From a virus, in IMG/VR virus record IMGVR_UViG_3300031692_000011, positions 1 through 38,127 of that record: DNA of 38,127 nucleotides. One strand, 5' to 3'. Made by a program: the position numbers and the translations under genes. Below, one piece after another: positions 11,564 through 19,706 of the stretch. The notes below the pieces were generated by a model, which had not been told where the DNA came from, made no database searches, and was given only the letters and a program-made list of their open reading frames with translations. The stretch's first letter is position 1. Each line of letters begins with the position of its first letter.

Positions 11564-11919
11564 GCATTGCATCAGCATCAGTTTCTATTAAGTTTGTAGA
11601 TAACTGCGACTGTGATTGTGGTTGTTGGCCATGGAAAAAAAAAGATGATCCGCAGATGTATATAACGAAAGATGGTTTTGCAGAAAAATTTGATCAAGCA
11701 AAAGCGATGGGTAATGAAAACCGACAATCGATTGAAAGATTAGAGGTTATTTTAGAGGATCGATTACGTAGGCATTCAGATGAAACGGCTATTTTAAAAG
11801 CAAAGATTCAAGAACTTGCGCAACTTAACTTTGAATTAATGAAAAAAAAAGATGTTAAAGTTACACGTTCTCGTTTAGAGAGAATCAACGATGCTATAAA
11901 GCAAATATTTGAAACTTAA
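11560..11919 (+). CDS. Coiled-coil protein with Cys-rich front
   Basis: A 119-residue protein whose ATG overlaps the lipoprotein stop as ATGA. Residues 14-25 are unusual: DNCDCDCGCWPWKKK, with four alternating cysteines. Residues ~50-119 form a long heptad-like coiled coil (SIERLEVILEDRLRRH, AKIQELAQLNFELMKK). No membrane segment, so it is not an inner-membrane spanin. It may pair with the lipoprotein. The gene ends two bases from the convergent leftward operon. Confidence 0.65.
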   Translation: MSIASASVSIKFVDNCDCDCGCWPWKKKDDPQMYITKDGFAEKFDQAKAMGNENRQSIERLEVILEDRLRRHSDETAILKAKIQELAQLNFELMKKKDVKVTRSRLERINDAIKQIFET

Positions 11920-11921
11920 TT

Positions 11922-12227
11922 TTAAAGGTTTTTAAAAAATATAATTGATATTATTCGCTGTTTTTCTAGCTCTTTTATTGTATCTATTTGGAATGTCTTT
12001 TGACCAAAATATTTAATAAGCGTTTCATTCAATTCTGTTTTCATTGTTTGAAAACTATATCCTGATAAATTGAACATGCTATTTATAATATTTATAATTC
12101 CTATACTTGTTTTTATAATATGATGATTATCATAAAAATGCACTTTATAATCAGCCATTAAACTAGGTAATACTTTATATATACAATCTGTTGGCAACTC
12201 CCTCGAAACCAGATATTTTGTACTCAT
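11922..12227 (-). CDS. Small protein at end of fibre operon, unknown
   Basis: A 101-residue protein, MSTKYLVSRELPTDCIYKV onward. I chose ATG 12227 because it follows the preceding stop with ACAGGTTAAT; the upstream in-frame start (12254) lies inside the neighbour. The C-terminal half has helices with FQTMKTELNETLIKYFG. No family recognised. Last gene of the leftward host-recognition operon. Confidence 0.6.
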   Translation of the reverse strand: MSTKYLVSRELPTDCIYKVLPSLMADYKVHFYDNHHIIKTSIGIINIINSMFNLSGYSFQTMKTELNETLIKYFGQKTFQIDTIKELEKQRIISIIFFKNL

Positions 12228-12228
12228 A

Positions 12229-12417
12229 TTAACCTGTTCGCAATGCGTTTGCATAAGCGTTCATTTTTTCTAGTTCTGATTTAATAGTAGCTGCCTGTTC
12301 GGGTGTTAATCGTTTTTTATAATCGAAATCTTTTTCTAAGACATATTTTTTTACTTTAGATGCTGGAGTTATGGTTATTTTTATTTCCTCTGGGTCTTTT
12401 AATAAACTTACGGACAT
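12229..12417 (-). CDS. Small charged helical protein, unknown
   Basis: A 62-residue protein beginning MSVSLLKDPEEIKITITPAS with a strong AGGAGG site. The first half is beta-like, the second a charged helix (LTPEQAATIKSELEKMNAYA). No family recognised. Confidence 0.65.
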   Translation of the reverse strand: MSVSLLKDPEEIKITITPASKVKKYVLEKDFDYKKRLTPEQAATIKSELEKMNAYANALRTG

Positions 12418-12434
12418 ATATAACCTCCTATTTT

Positions 12435-12614
12435 TTAATAATCATGATGATGATAATGTTCTCTTAAATGGTTATGAAACTCATTATGGTATCGATGATG
12501 TTCAGCGTAGGATTCACGTCTTCTCGCAGGATATCCCTGTTTTTTAGAAGATTCTTTTCCTCTTCTTTCACCGAGGCTTTCATTTTTTCTTGAGATTGTA
12601 GATTGTTTCTTCAT
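12435..12614 (-). CDS. Small basic His-rich protein
   Basis: A 59-residue protein starting at ATG 12614 (GGAAGAAAG ahead), overlapping the upstream gene as ATGA. Two short segments, ISRKNESLGERRGK and YPARRRESYAEHH, recall the R-x-D/N-E-S-x-G repeats of small phage proteins. The last 20 residues hold ten His, with His-His-His near the end, so metal binding is plausible. Confidence 0.65.
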   Translation of the reverse strand: MKKQSTISRKNESLGERRGKESSKKQGYPARRRESYAEHHRYHNEFHNHLREHYHHHDY

Positions 12615-12787
12615 TTTTTCTTTCTTCCTTTGGCTGACCATTTTGCCATTTGTTTCTTGCCATGAGCTTTTCTTCCTGCTGATGCAGCAATAGCACCTGC
12701 ACTTTCTTTTGAATAGCCTTCTTTTTCTAATTTTGATGTAAATGAAGCGAAGCGTTTACCGCTTCCAAGCTTTGGTTTTTTAGCCAT
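12611..12787 (-). CDS. Small basic phage protein
   Basis: A 58-residue very basic protein: KPKLGSGKRFASFTSKLEK, then SAGAIAASAGRKAHGKKQM and a final KGRKKK. The pattern LGSGxRFxxLxxKL...GAxAAxIGRKxxGKKxMxxxAAKGRKR is a recognisable small phage protein of unknown function, often encoded near structural genes. Overlaps the next gene by 4 bp. Confidence 0.75.
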   Translation of the reverse strand: MAKKPKLGSGKRFASFTSKLEKEGYSKESAGAIAASAGRKAHGKKQMAKWSAKGRKKK

Positions 12788-12788
12788 A

Positions 12789-13112
12789 TTATTCCTCTTG
12801 ATTAAAATTATAATACAAATAAAATTCTTCTATATTTTTAGGAAGTCGTTTGTAATTATCTTCATAATTTTGGAGAATAGTGAGAATATTTTGTTTTTGC
12901 ATTTCCTTTTCATATTCAAAAAATTCATTTATAAAATTTTCTTTGGATAATGTTTTTTCTTTTTTTATCCATTTTTTCTTTTTTTTATCGTAAGTATAAT
13001 GAATAGAAGGACGTTTTTCTACAATGATAGATGTTGTTATATCAAAAGGTGCCTCGTTTTGGGTACCTTCGCAATACGCTCCGTCTTTAGTAATATAGTA
13101 AATAATTTTCAT
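12789..13112 (-). CDS. Small protein behind the spike gene
   Basis: A 107-residue protein starting two bases after the spike stop, without a clear Shine-Dalgarno, so probably read by reinitiation. The front (MKIIYYITKDGAYCEGTQNE) is beta-like; the middle is very lysine-rich (YDKKKKKWIKKEK); the end is an acidic helix. Its place directly behind a spike suggests a spike-associated or chaperone-like role, in the manner of tail-fibre assembly proteins. No family recognised. Confidence 0.6.
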   Translation of the reverse strand: MKIIYYITKDGAYCEGTQNEAPFDITTSIIVEKRPSIHYTYDKKKKKWIKKEKTLSKENFINEFFEYEKEMQKQNILTILQNYEDNYKRLPKNIEEFYLYYNFNQEE

Positions 13113-13113
13113 T

Positions 13114-15594
13114 TTATGCTTTAATTTCTGTAACAGTGATTGTACATTTACTTACTCCTCCATAAATTCTGTTTCCAAAAACATCTCCATTTAAATAAAA
13201 TTGAGAATTAGAAGCTCTAAGCTTGAATGTAGTGGCAGAAGTTGTTGCCGCTGTCATTCGATATCTTCCACTTAATTCATGGATAGTATTTACCGCTGAC
13301 TGCGTTTTAGTTGCATAGATAGCATTTGTAGTAGCATCTTGAAATAAAGCAGCTGCTAAATGATTAGATGCACCAGTACCCAAACCACCGTTAAAATCAA
13401 AAGCAATCAATAGATAATTACTTGCATTTGTAGGAGTAATGGTTACGGTCAATATTTCTATTCCTTCTGTTTGTTCAGGAATAGTATTATCATATCCAAA
13501 TTCAGTATTTACAGTTGTAACCGTTGCCGTTTCTGCATAAATTTGTTGAATAAATTCTCCGCTCCCAGCAGTAGAATTGATAGTGATAGAACCAGCAGCT
13601 TCATTAATGGTTATATTCGTACCGGCAGTTAAAGTAGTTGCGACAGGTGGGTTGCCAGTACTTCCAATTACCAATTGTCCATTAGTTAAAGGCCCAATCT
13701 CTGATAACGCTCCTGAAGCTCCATAAACAGCTACAGCATCTTCTGTTCTTGAACTATCGGTTAGTCCTGTTGAAACTATATCGTTCATAGAAGATGTACC
13801 ATCACCTCTAATTAATGAAAGGGTTCCTGCATTTGTTTCTGTTCCTGATATTTCATTAACAATAAGATTTAATGTTCCTCCAACTCCTACATTGTAAGCG
13901 ACTGTAGAATCTATTTCTGTTACTTGGATATTACATGTTCCTGTTCCTGCAGGCACTAAGATAGCTGTAGCTAAAGATTCCATATCAGATATTTGAAGGT
14001 TGATTGTACCGGCTGTACAATCTATTCCTGTGCCATTGCCTCCTCCTATATCCGCTATATGATCAACTCGTCCAACGGTTTCTCCTGCATTAGCTCTTAC
14101 CACTCCATAGCCTGTGCCTGAAATATAAATATCACCACCGTTTAAATGAATATGCAATTGAGCGGAAGAAAGGTCTCCGATTCCAAAACCATTTTCAACA
14201 TACATGGTTTTCCAACTATAATTTAAAAAACCTGACAGACAAAGTGTTCCAATTGCTGTTCCCATACATGTAACAGTATCTATTTCTACAAATGAATAAG
14301 TAGAACCTGTACTTTTTAAAATACCTATTACTCCTGTGCCTATATCCTGTGCTCTAAATTTGATATGTGTATCATCTGCTACATCTATTGAACCAACAAG
14401 TTTTGCATTAGGAGCATAAATATCTACATATTGTACTCCTGTTAAACTTTCCGTATAAATACCGTCATCTAAGCAAACGATTGAAAATCTATTTGTTGAA
14501 GACGGTGTTTCTCCACTTGCTAATGTAAGAGCCTGTCCAAATGTAAGTTTAGCATATTCAGGTGTAGTTCCAGTATTAGCATCATTACCGTGTTTTCCCA
14601 CATAAATAGTTTGATTGTAAGTAATTGAATCTAAACGACCATCATCAAATCGAGCAGATCCTCCTAATGATGTTTTTAATTGCAAATCTGAAGTTTGTAA
14701 AACAGATGTATCAGTTAAAGTTATTGTTCCACCAATGTTATCATCATCTAAAAATGTTATTGACCCTAAATCAATTGTTCCTGTACCTCCAATCGCTGGG
14801 TTATTGGAAGAATTTATCATAAGATTAGATACTCGAATTGTTCCTGTAGAATTCTGTGTAAGTGCTTGTGCGGCCCCTGATTCAATAGTACAATGACTAA
14901 ATCGGCATTCAGTAGAACCTCCAAAAGTAATATTTCCACTTATATCCGAATGTTCAATAATAGAATCAGTAGAAGTTCCTACAATATTAATGGGACAATA
15001 TACATCTGAAAGTTGACATTGCAATTCTCCTGATATTTGCATCGTATGTGTATTTCCTTCACCTACTGCACAGGAAAGAATAACAATGGTCGCTCCTCCA
15101 GTTGGATTATTTACCCATCCCGATGTTCCTCCTACCCACGGAGATAAATCTCCTGAATTAACGGCTCCTATCATATTAGAGAAATTAGGAAGATCGAATA
15201 CATAACCCGCACCTGATAAAAAATAATTACAAGTTTCACCACCAAAATAACAAGTAGAAGCAGCCGCTGATGAAAAAATTGAATTTATTCCATACCAATT
15301 AATATGAGTAAAAGTACAAATTCCAGAGTTTGGAGGGGTATGCGTTCCTGTAATTTTTATTCCCAAATCATCTACATTTCCTGACACTCCATGTAAATGT
15401 ACATTTGGATACATCGTTAGATTTTCTATATAATTTCCAGGTCGAATAACTACTACTTGAGCAATAGACGAAGCTATAGCGACAACGTTCGCGGCATCTA
15501 TAGCACTTTGGATAGTTTGATAAGGTGTATCTCCATTAGGATCTACTATAAATTTAGAGTAAGAATAAATATTAGTAGAATCATTATATGGCAT
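13114..15594 (-). CDS. Beta-helix tail spike
   Basis: An 826-residue virion protein. The N-terminus (MPYNDSTNIYSYSKFIVDPN) is shared in pattern with the 776-residue spike and probably attaches to the tail. Residues ~25-70 (YQTIQSAIDAANVV, then VVVIRPGNYIENLTM) are the pectate-lyase-type opening of a right-handed beta-helix, followed by hundreds of residues of Gly/Thr/Ser/Asn-rich strands. A region near 330-350 restarts with YVGKHGNDANTGTTPEYAKLTF. The last ~150 residues form a separate C-terminal beta domain. Role: host-surface binding and perhaps polysaccharide cleavage; catalytic residues cannot be assigned. AGGAGAAAATT precedes the ATG. Confidence 0.85.
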   Translation of the reverse strand: MPYNDSTNIYSYSKFIVDPNGDTPYQTIQSAIDAANVVAIASSIAQVVVIRPGNYIENLTMYPNVHLHGVSGNVDDLGIKITGTHTPPNSGICTFTHINWYGINSIFSSAAASTCYFGGETCNYFLSGAGYVFDLPNFSNMIGAVNSGDLSPWVGGTSGWVNNPTGGATIVILSCAVGEGNTHTMQISGELQCQLSDVYCPINIVGTSTDSIIEHSDISGNITFGGSTECRFSHCTIESGAAQALTQNSTGTIRVSNLMINSSNNPAIGGTGTIDLGSITFLDDDNIGGTITLTDTSVLQTSDLQLKTSLGGSARFDDGRLDSITYNQTIYVGKHGNDANTGTTPEYAKLTFGQALTLASGETPSSTNRFSIVCLDDGIYTESLTGVQYVDIYAPNAKLVGSIDVADDTHIKFRAQDIGTGVIGILKSTGSTYSFVEIDTVTCMGTAIGTLCLSGFLNYSWKTMYVENGFGIGDLSSAQLHIHLNGGDIYISGTGYGVVRANAGETVGRVDHIADIGGGNGTGIDCTAGTINLQISDMESLATAILVPAGTGTCNIQVTEIDSTVAYNVGVGGTLNLIVNEISGTETNAGTLSLIRGDGTSSMNDIVSTGLTDSSRTEDAVAVYGASGALSEIGPLTNGQLVIGSTGNPPVATTLTAGTNITINEAAGSITINSTAGSGEFIQQIYAETATVTTVNTEFGYDNTIPEQTEGIEILTVTITPTNASNYLLIAFDFNGGLGTGASNHLAAALFQDATTNAIYATKTQSAVNTIHELSGRYRMTAATTSATTFKLRASNSQFYLNGDVFGNRIYGGVSKCTITVTEIKA

Positions 15595-15603
15595 AATTTT
15601 CTC

Positions 15604-16344
15604 CTAAAGCGTAATGCCCCATGTAGTTTTTAAATATATTTGTATCCATCCTTCCTCTGCAGCTGAATTGTCAGTATCAAAAAGAAATGTTTCAGCTATA
15701 TCTCCACGCCAATAATTTGTAGAATCAAATCCACTTCCGATTTTACCGGTATTTACTGTAATCATTCCTGTAGTCGTTGCATTAGTATTTGTATAGTCTG
15801 TATTAGCAGAATTATATAAAGCTCGATGTCCGCTTCCTGCAATAAAGACTTCATCCCAAAGTTGAGTTTCTGTACCTGTAGGATTAGGAATTGTAATAGA
15901 TAAATCAGTTCCATATTGACCAAATCGAGCTGTTACAGGATTAAAATACCCAATATGTAAACATCTAGCAGGTTGATTCGGATTATAATCTGAACTTAAC
16001 CAATAATATAATTGACCACCTGTACATGCTCCATGTTGAGTAATTCCATATAAAGAATAACTCGTTGTTTCTCCCGCCAAAAATGTAAGATCAACATCCA
16101 TGAATGAAGTATTGCCACATTGCACAACGTCTATTGAATTAATCTGGTTAGTTCCAAAGGTCATTTTATTAGCATCTGCACCTTGAGTTGCATGTCGAGT
16201 ATTACCTGATATATCATTCCATTGTGAGATTAGATCAGCCCCATCTTTTGTTATTGGCGATCGAAAGCAATGAAGCCATAATTGCAGATTAGCAAGTCTA
16301 CAGGGTAAAAATCTGTTAGATGTTGCTGTGCCTGCACTTATCAT
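15604..16344 (-). CDS. Lectin-like (LamG/ConA fold) receptor-binding protein
   Basis: A 246-residue protein from ATG 16344, which overlaps the upstream spike stop as ATGA and has AGGAGATTT ahead of it. After a short linker it has the opening of a concanavalin-type lectin domain seen in phage fibres: NLQLWLHCFRSPITKDGADL, then ISQWNDISGNTRHATQ, and later FIAGSGHRALYN, WRGDIAETFLFD and a final LKTTWGI. Expected to bind a surface glycan. Encoded between the two spikes, so probably part of the same tail-tip assembly. Confidence 0.7.
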   Translation of the reverse strand: MISAGTATSNRFLPCRLANLQLWLHCFRSPITKDGADLISQWNDISGNTRHATQGADANKMTFGTNQINSIDVVQCGNTSFMDVDLTFLAGETTSYSLYGITQHGACTGGQLYYWLSSDYNPNQPARCLHIGYFNPVTARFGQYGTDLSITIPNPTGTETQLWDEVFIAGSGHRALYNSANTDYTNTNATTTGMITVNTGKIGSGFDSTNYWRGDIAETFLFDTDNSAAEEGWIQIYLKTTWGITL

Positions 16345-18671
16345 GCTGTTAAATCTCCTGATATAAACCAAGCAGTAGTACCGTCACTATTATAATCTCC
16401 ACGATTTACAATAGTTACTGCACTATATTGTGTTCGCGTTTTAACAAGTCCATCAGCTGATGAAATTGTATCTGTTCCTTCTTTAACTATTGTCACTTGA
16501 CCTGCACCTGCCTGAATTATAGTACATTGGAATCCATCGGGAAGATCAGCGGTTGCTGCTTGTGGAAGTGTTAATGTAATAGCATTGGCGTTATAAAGAT
16601 TGATAAATTTATTACAGTCCGTTAAAGCTAATGTATAGGTTGTGCCTGTCTGATTATTCATTGGTGTAATCATTCGCCCGTAAGCGGTCGAATCTTTAAT
16701 TACCCATGTTAGAACAATACTGTCGCTATATAGGTCAATCTCACCATCATTACCGCAATAAATTTTTGTAAAATCGAGTAATGTGCTTCCATAGTATCCT
16801 AAAGTTAGCGTGTCGGTAGTTGTATTCATTCTTAGAATTGCACGAAGTGTTCCTGCGTCTTCTATATAAACAGATCCGACATCACTTAATTTCCAAATTT
16901 GAATAGCATCCGTTACAGTATCGCCTGCTGGTATTGCATAAGCACTGGGTGCATGACGAATAACTTTAGTATCAAACAATCCAGGTAAACTATTATTGTT
17001 CTGAACAATAGTTCCTGTGCCGTCAATAGGTGTAATGCCAGTAGTATAAAAGAAGTTATCGTATGCAGTTAATGTTCCCGTACCATTGTGTGTTATAGCT
17101 GCTCCAGCGTCACCCTTAGCATGTGATTCATAAAAATCATGCGATCCTGTTCCAGATGTAGTTATAGATCCATAGATATTAGATTTATAAATTTCTGTAT
17201 CACAATCGGTAAAAGTTAAATTGCCAAAAACTTCTGAATCATAAAATTCTAATGAGCCACCTGTTATATCTATATCATTGTCACATTGAGAGTGTTTCAT
17301 GAAAAGAGCGCCACTACAAGTAGATGTACCATTAATACCTAAATAACAATTAGTTATTTCGACAAAAGCTGCTCCGCAATTGAATACAGATGTATCACTT
17401 CCGGATGTGATATCTTCACAATTATTAAATTCCTGTATAGTTGCCGTCCAGTTCGGTATGTTTAATATCGTTCCTGTTCCACCACCTGTTAAATTAAATC
17501 TGCAACTATCAAAATTAAATGCTAAGCTTCCTACGCCTGCCGATGAGAAAAAGTGCGTGGTTGAATTGAATTGTATATTAGAAAAATAAGTCGTTCCCGC
17601 TGCGGTATCCGGTATATGCGTACCTGTAATCTGTGAAGAAAAAGGAACTCCTACTATCGTTAACCCTGCGGCAAATGTAATGTTTTCAGTTACATTTCCA
17701 ATCAATTTTATATAAGTGCCACCTGCTCCAATAGCTGCTGAAAAGGTGCTGAATTGTCCATAAAGACCAACAATAAAAGGTGTATCTCTATCTGTCTTTG
17801 GCAAGAAATTAAGTAATAGACCTGCGTTAATTATTTTACTATCTACATAGTCCACAGTTCCAAGTGTTAGTGTACCTGTACCTCCATAACAATCTGTTCC
17901 ACCGGTAACATTGACCGTTCCCGAATGAAAATTAACGGTTGATCCGCCATCCAATGTTAATGCTTCAGTACCCGAATTTAAATAACAATCGAAGATATCT
18001 ACTGTTGAACCATTGCCAAATCGCAGATTTGCATCAAATCGACTATTATGTAATTCACAAGGAGTTGCTGTTGTCATTCTAATTGGAGCATCAATAAATG
18101 AATTACGTATTTCTAAACCACCATCATGGAGAAAAGATGTTTTAGAAGTGCCTATATTTTGTGAGCTTTCAATATATATGGTTGGCCCATCAGAAGAGTT
18201 AGATACAATGCCGGAAGCAGTGGAAGTATCCGAACAGTTAATTATCTCTAAGATTCCCCATCCGTCATCAGCGAATAATATAAAGCCATTGTTAATATCA
18301 AAGTTACAGTCAATAAATGACACTGTTCCTGTACCTGGCGATCCTCTATGAGCAATGTTATCAGTTCCGGTAGTGGCTAAATTAAGTCCTTCAAAAGCAA
18401 CAGATCCCGTTGATGGAAGAGTGTGTTGTCCTACAATGGTTACTAGATGAGCGTCAAAACTATCAACATCTGAAGCTTTAATACGGATTTTATCGTAGAG
18501 AGTTAAACTTTCTGTAATGGTAACTCCCGCTCCTCTAACAGTAACAAGACCACCCCCATCTGCATTCGCGCCATTAATCGCATCTTGCAAAGTGGCATAA
18601 ACTGTTAGGTCTGTAGGATCATAAATATATTTAGAAGTTTGATAAAGATCGGTTGATGTATTATAAGGCAT
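16341..18671 (-). CDS. Beta-helix tail spike, paralogue
   Basis: A 776-residue paralogue of the 826-residue spike. The start MPYNTSTDLYQTSKYIYDPT and YATLQDAINGANADGGGLVTV match it in pattern, followed by a beta-helix in two blocks; a second helix opening lies near residues 300-350. The last ~90 residues (CNKFINLYNANAITLTLPQA, then GFQCTIIQAGAGQVTIV and YSAVTIVNRGD) are a small C-terminal beta domain also found in the 182-residue protein encoded upstream. The attachment domain is conserved while the helix has diverged. AGGAGAAAAT precedes the ATG. Confidence 0.85.
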   Translation of the reverse strand: MPYNTSTDLYQTSKYIYDPTDLTVYATLQDAINGANADGGGLVTVRGAGVTITESLTLYDKIRIKASDVDSFDAHLVTIVGQHTLPSTGSVAFEGLNLATTGTDNIAHRGSPGTGTVSFIDCNFDINNGFILFADDGWGILEIINCSDTSTASGIVSNSSDGPTIYIESSQNIGTSKTSFLHDGGLEIRNSFIDAPIRMTTATPCELHNSRFDANLRFGNGSTVDIFDCYLNSGTEALTLDGGSTVNFHSGTVNVTGGTDCYGGTGTLTLGTVDYVDSKIINAGLLLNFLPKTDRDTPFIVGLYGQFSTFSAAIGAGGTYIKLIGNVTENITFAAGLTIVGVPFSSQITGTHIPDTAAGTTYFSNIQFNSTTHFFSSAGVGSLAFNFDSCRFNLTGGGTGTILNIPNWTATIQEFNNCEDITSGSDTSVFNCGAAFVEITNCYLGINGTSTCSGALFMKHSQCDNDIDITGGSLEFYDSEVFGNLTFTDCDTEIYKSNIYGSITTSGTGSHDFYESHAKGDAGAAITHNGTGTLTAYDNFFYTTGITPIDGTGTIVQNNNSLPGLFDTKVIRHAPSAYAIPAGDTVTDAIQIWKLSDVGSVYIEDAGTLRAILRMNTTTDTLTLGYYGSTLLDFTKIYCGNDGEIDLYSDSIVLTWVIKDSTAYGRMITPMNNQTGTTYTLALTDCNKFINLYNANAITLTLPQAATADLPDGFQCTIIQAGAGQVTIVKEGTDTISSADGLVKTRTQYSAVTIVNRGDYNSDGTTAWFISGDLTA

Positions 18672-18679
18672 ATTTTCTC

Positions 18680-19228
18680 CTATTCAACATTCATACCACC
18701 TTGATCACAATATGCTTTCCAAGTGGTGTTAGCTACTATACATCGCAATACTACTGTACTATATTGTTGTACTGTTTGAATATAACCAGTAACACCGGCA
18801 GTCGTAGATACGATTCCATTAATTATTGTTTGACCTGCGTTCTGAGCAACTTTAAATAGTCCTGAACCATATCCTTCTAAGATTATAGTATCTCCAACTG
18901 CTGCTGTAGCAGGAAGAGTATAAGTAGTTAAGGCTACGTTTGTATTGATATATCCATTATGTACAGCTAATGCTTGAGTAGTTCCTGTAACAGTTGTCCA
19001 ATCAAATCCAGCTCCTGTTACATCAATCCATAAAGTGTTATTTCCTGTGTCTTCTTCAACCGTGCATCCTATCCTACCTTTAATAAAAATCACATGACCT
19101 GCTGTTGGGCCGACAGAAGTTTCAGCATCGCCGGCTAAGAACTCAACATCACCAGGAGGAGCAATGCTTACATCGGTTATATTAAATGTTCTTTCTAATG
19201 CGTTAAATTCCCATGTATATGAAGCCAT
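18680..19228 (-). CDS. Fibre-type protein with small C-terminal beta domain
   Basis: A 182-residue protein. The N-terminal half has beta-strands with a hydrophobic block GHVIFIKGRIGCTVEEDTG. The C-terminal half (TYTLPATAAVGDTIILEGYG, FKVAQNAGQTI, then QQYSTVVLRCIVANTTW) is the same domain type that ends the 776-residue spike. Likely a short fibre, spike cap or chaperone-like subunit. AAGGAGTAAATA precedes the ATG. Confidence 0.65.
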   Translation of the reverse strand: MASYTWEFNALERTFNITDVSIAPPGDVEFLAGDAETSVGPTAGHVIFIKGRIGCTVEEDTGNNTLWIDVTGAGFDWTTVTGTTQALAVHNGYINTNVALTTYTLPATAAVGDTIILEGYGSGLFKVAQNAGQTIINGIVSTTAGVTGYIQTVQQYSTVVLRCIVANTTWKAYCDQGGMNVE

Positions 19229-19265
19229 TATTTACTCCTTGTTGATAAGTATTTCATAATAAGTA

Positions 19266-19556
19266 CTATGCGTAAACATACGTTGCTCGTAATGACCATT
19301 TAAATTCATATTTATTAGAGACATTTCCTTCGGCATTGGTAGGATATGTTCCAGATATAAGATCAGCTCCATCATATCCAAGTTTCATTATTTGCCAGAC
19401 TTCTTCATCTTCTGCTGCCCCAGGACGAGCATATCCGACATAGACTAAAACAGAACCACCGGCTTTATCTAAACGAAAGGTGTTCCATTTGACACTATCT
19501 TGAATAATCTGTGAATTTGCATCCTTATATAATAAGGGTAGATTTTCTTTTCCCAT
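19266..19556 (-). CDS. Small virion-associated protein
   Basis: A 96-residue protein, first gene of the leftward host-recognition operon, with GAGGGAAC before the ATG. It contains VLVYVGYARPGAAEDEEVWQ followed by IMKLGYDGADLI, a pattern (x-YVG-x-A-x-PG-x3-[SD]-x3-W-x-I) seen in small structural proteins of podoviruses and siphoviruses. Exact position in the virion unknown. Confidence 0.65.
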   Translation of the reverse strand: MGKENLPLLYKDANSQIIQDSVKWNTFRLDKAGGSVLVYVGYARPGAAEDEEVWQIMKLGYDGADLISGTYPTNAEGNVSNKYEFKWSLRATYVYA

Positions 19557-19639
19557 TTTGTTCCCTCAATGACTATTTATAGTTTAATTTAATTTTGAAT
19601 ATTTAGACAAAAATTGCAAACGTTTTTATTAAAAATATT

Positions 19640-19673
19640 TTGAAAAAATATAAAAATTTATAGATAGTCTATA
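19640..19673 (+). promoter_or_regulatory. Candidate late promoter with palindrome
   Basis: TTGAAA (19640-19645), 17-bp spacer and GATAGT (19663-19668). The -10 lies inside the palindrome TATAGA-TAG-TCTATA (19659-19673). It precedes the terminase gene by about 35 bp. The region is very AT-rich, so the promoter match alone is weak; the palindrome strengthens it. Confidence 0.4.
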
Positions 19674-19706
19674 ACTATATAAAAAATAAAGATAAAAAGA
19701 TTTTTA

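Noticed and set aside
17380-18351. Rightward frames within the leftward spike genes
   Set aside because: Shadows of the long beta-helix genes; no ribosome sites or motifs.
13114-18671. Diversity-generating retroelement acting on the spike genes
   Set aside because: No reverse transcriptase gene and no template/variable repeat pair was seen.
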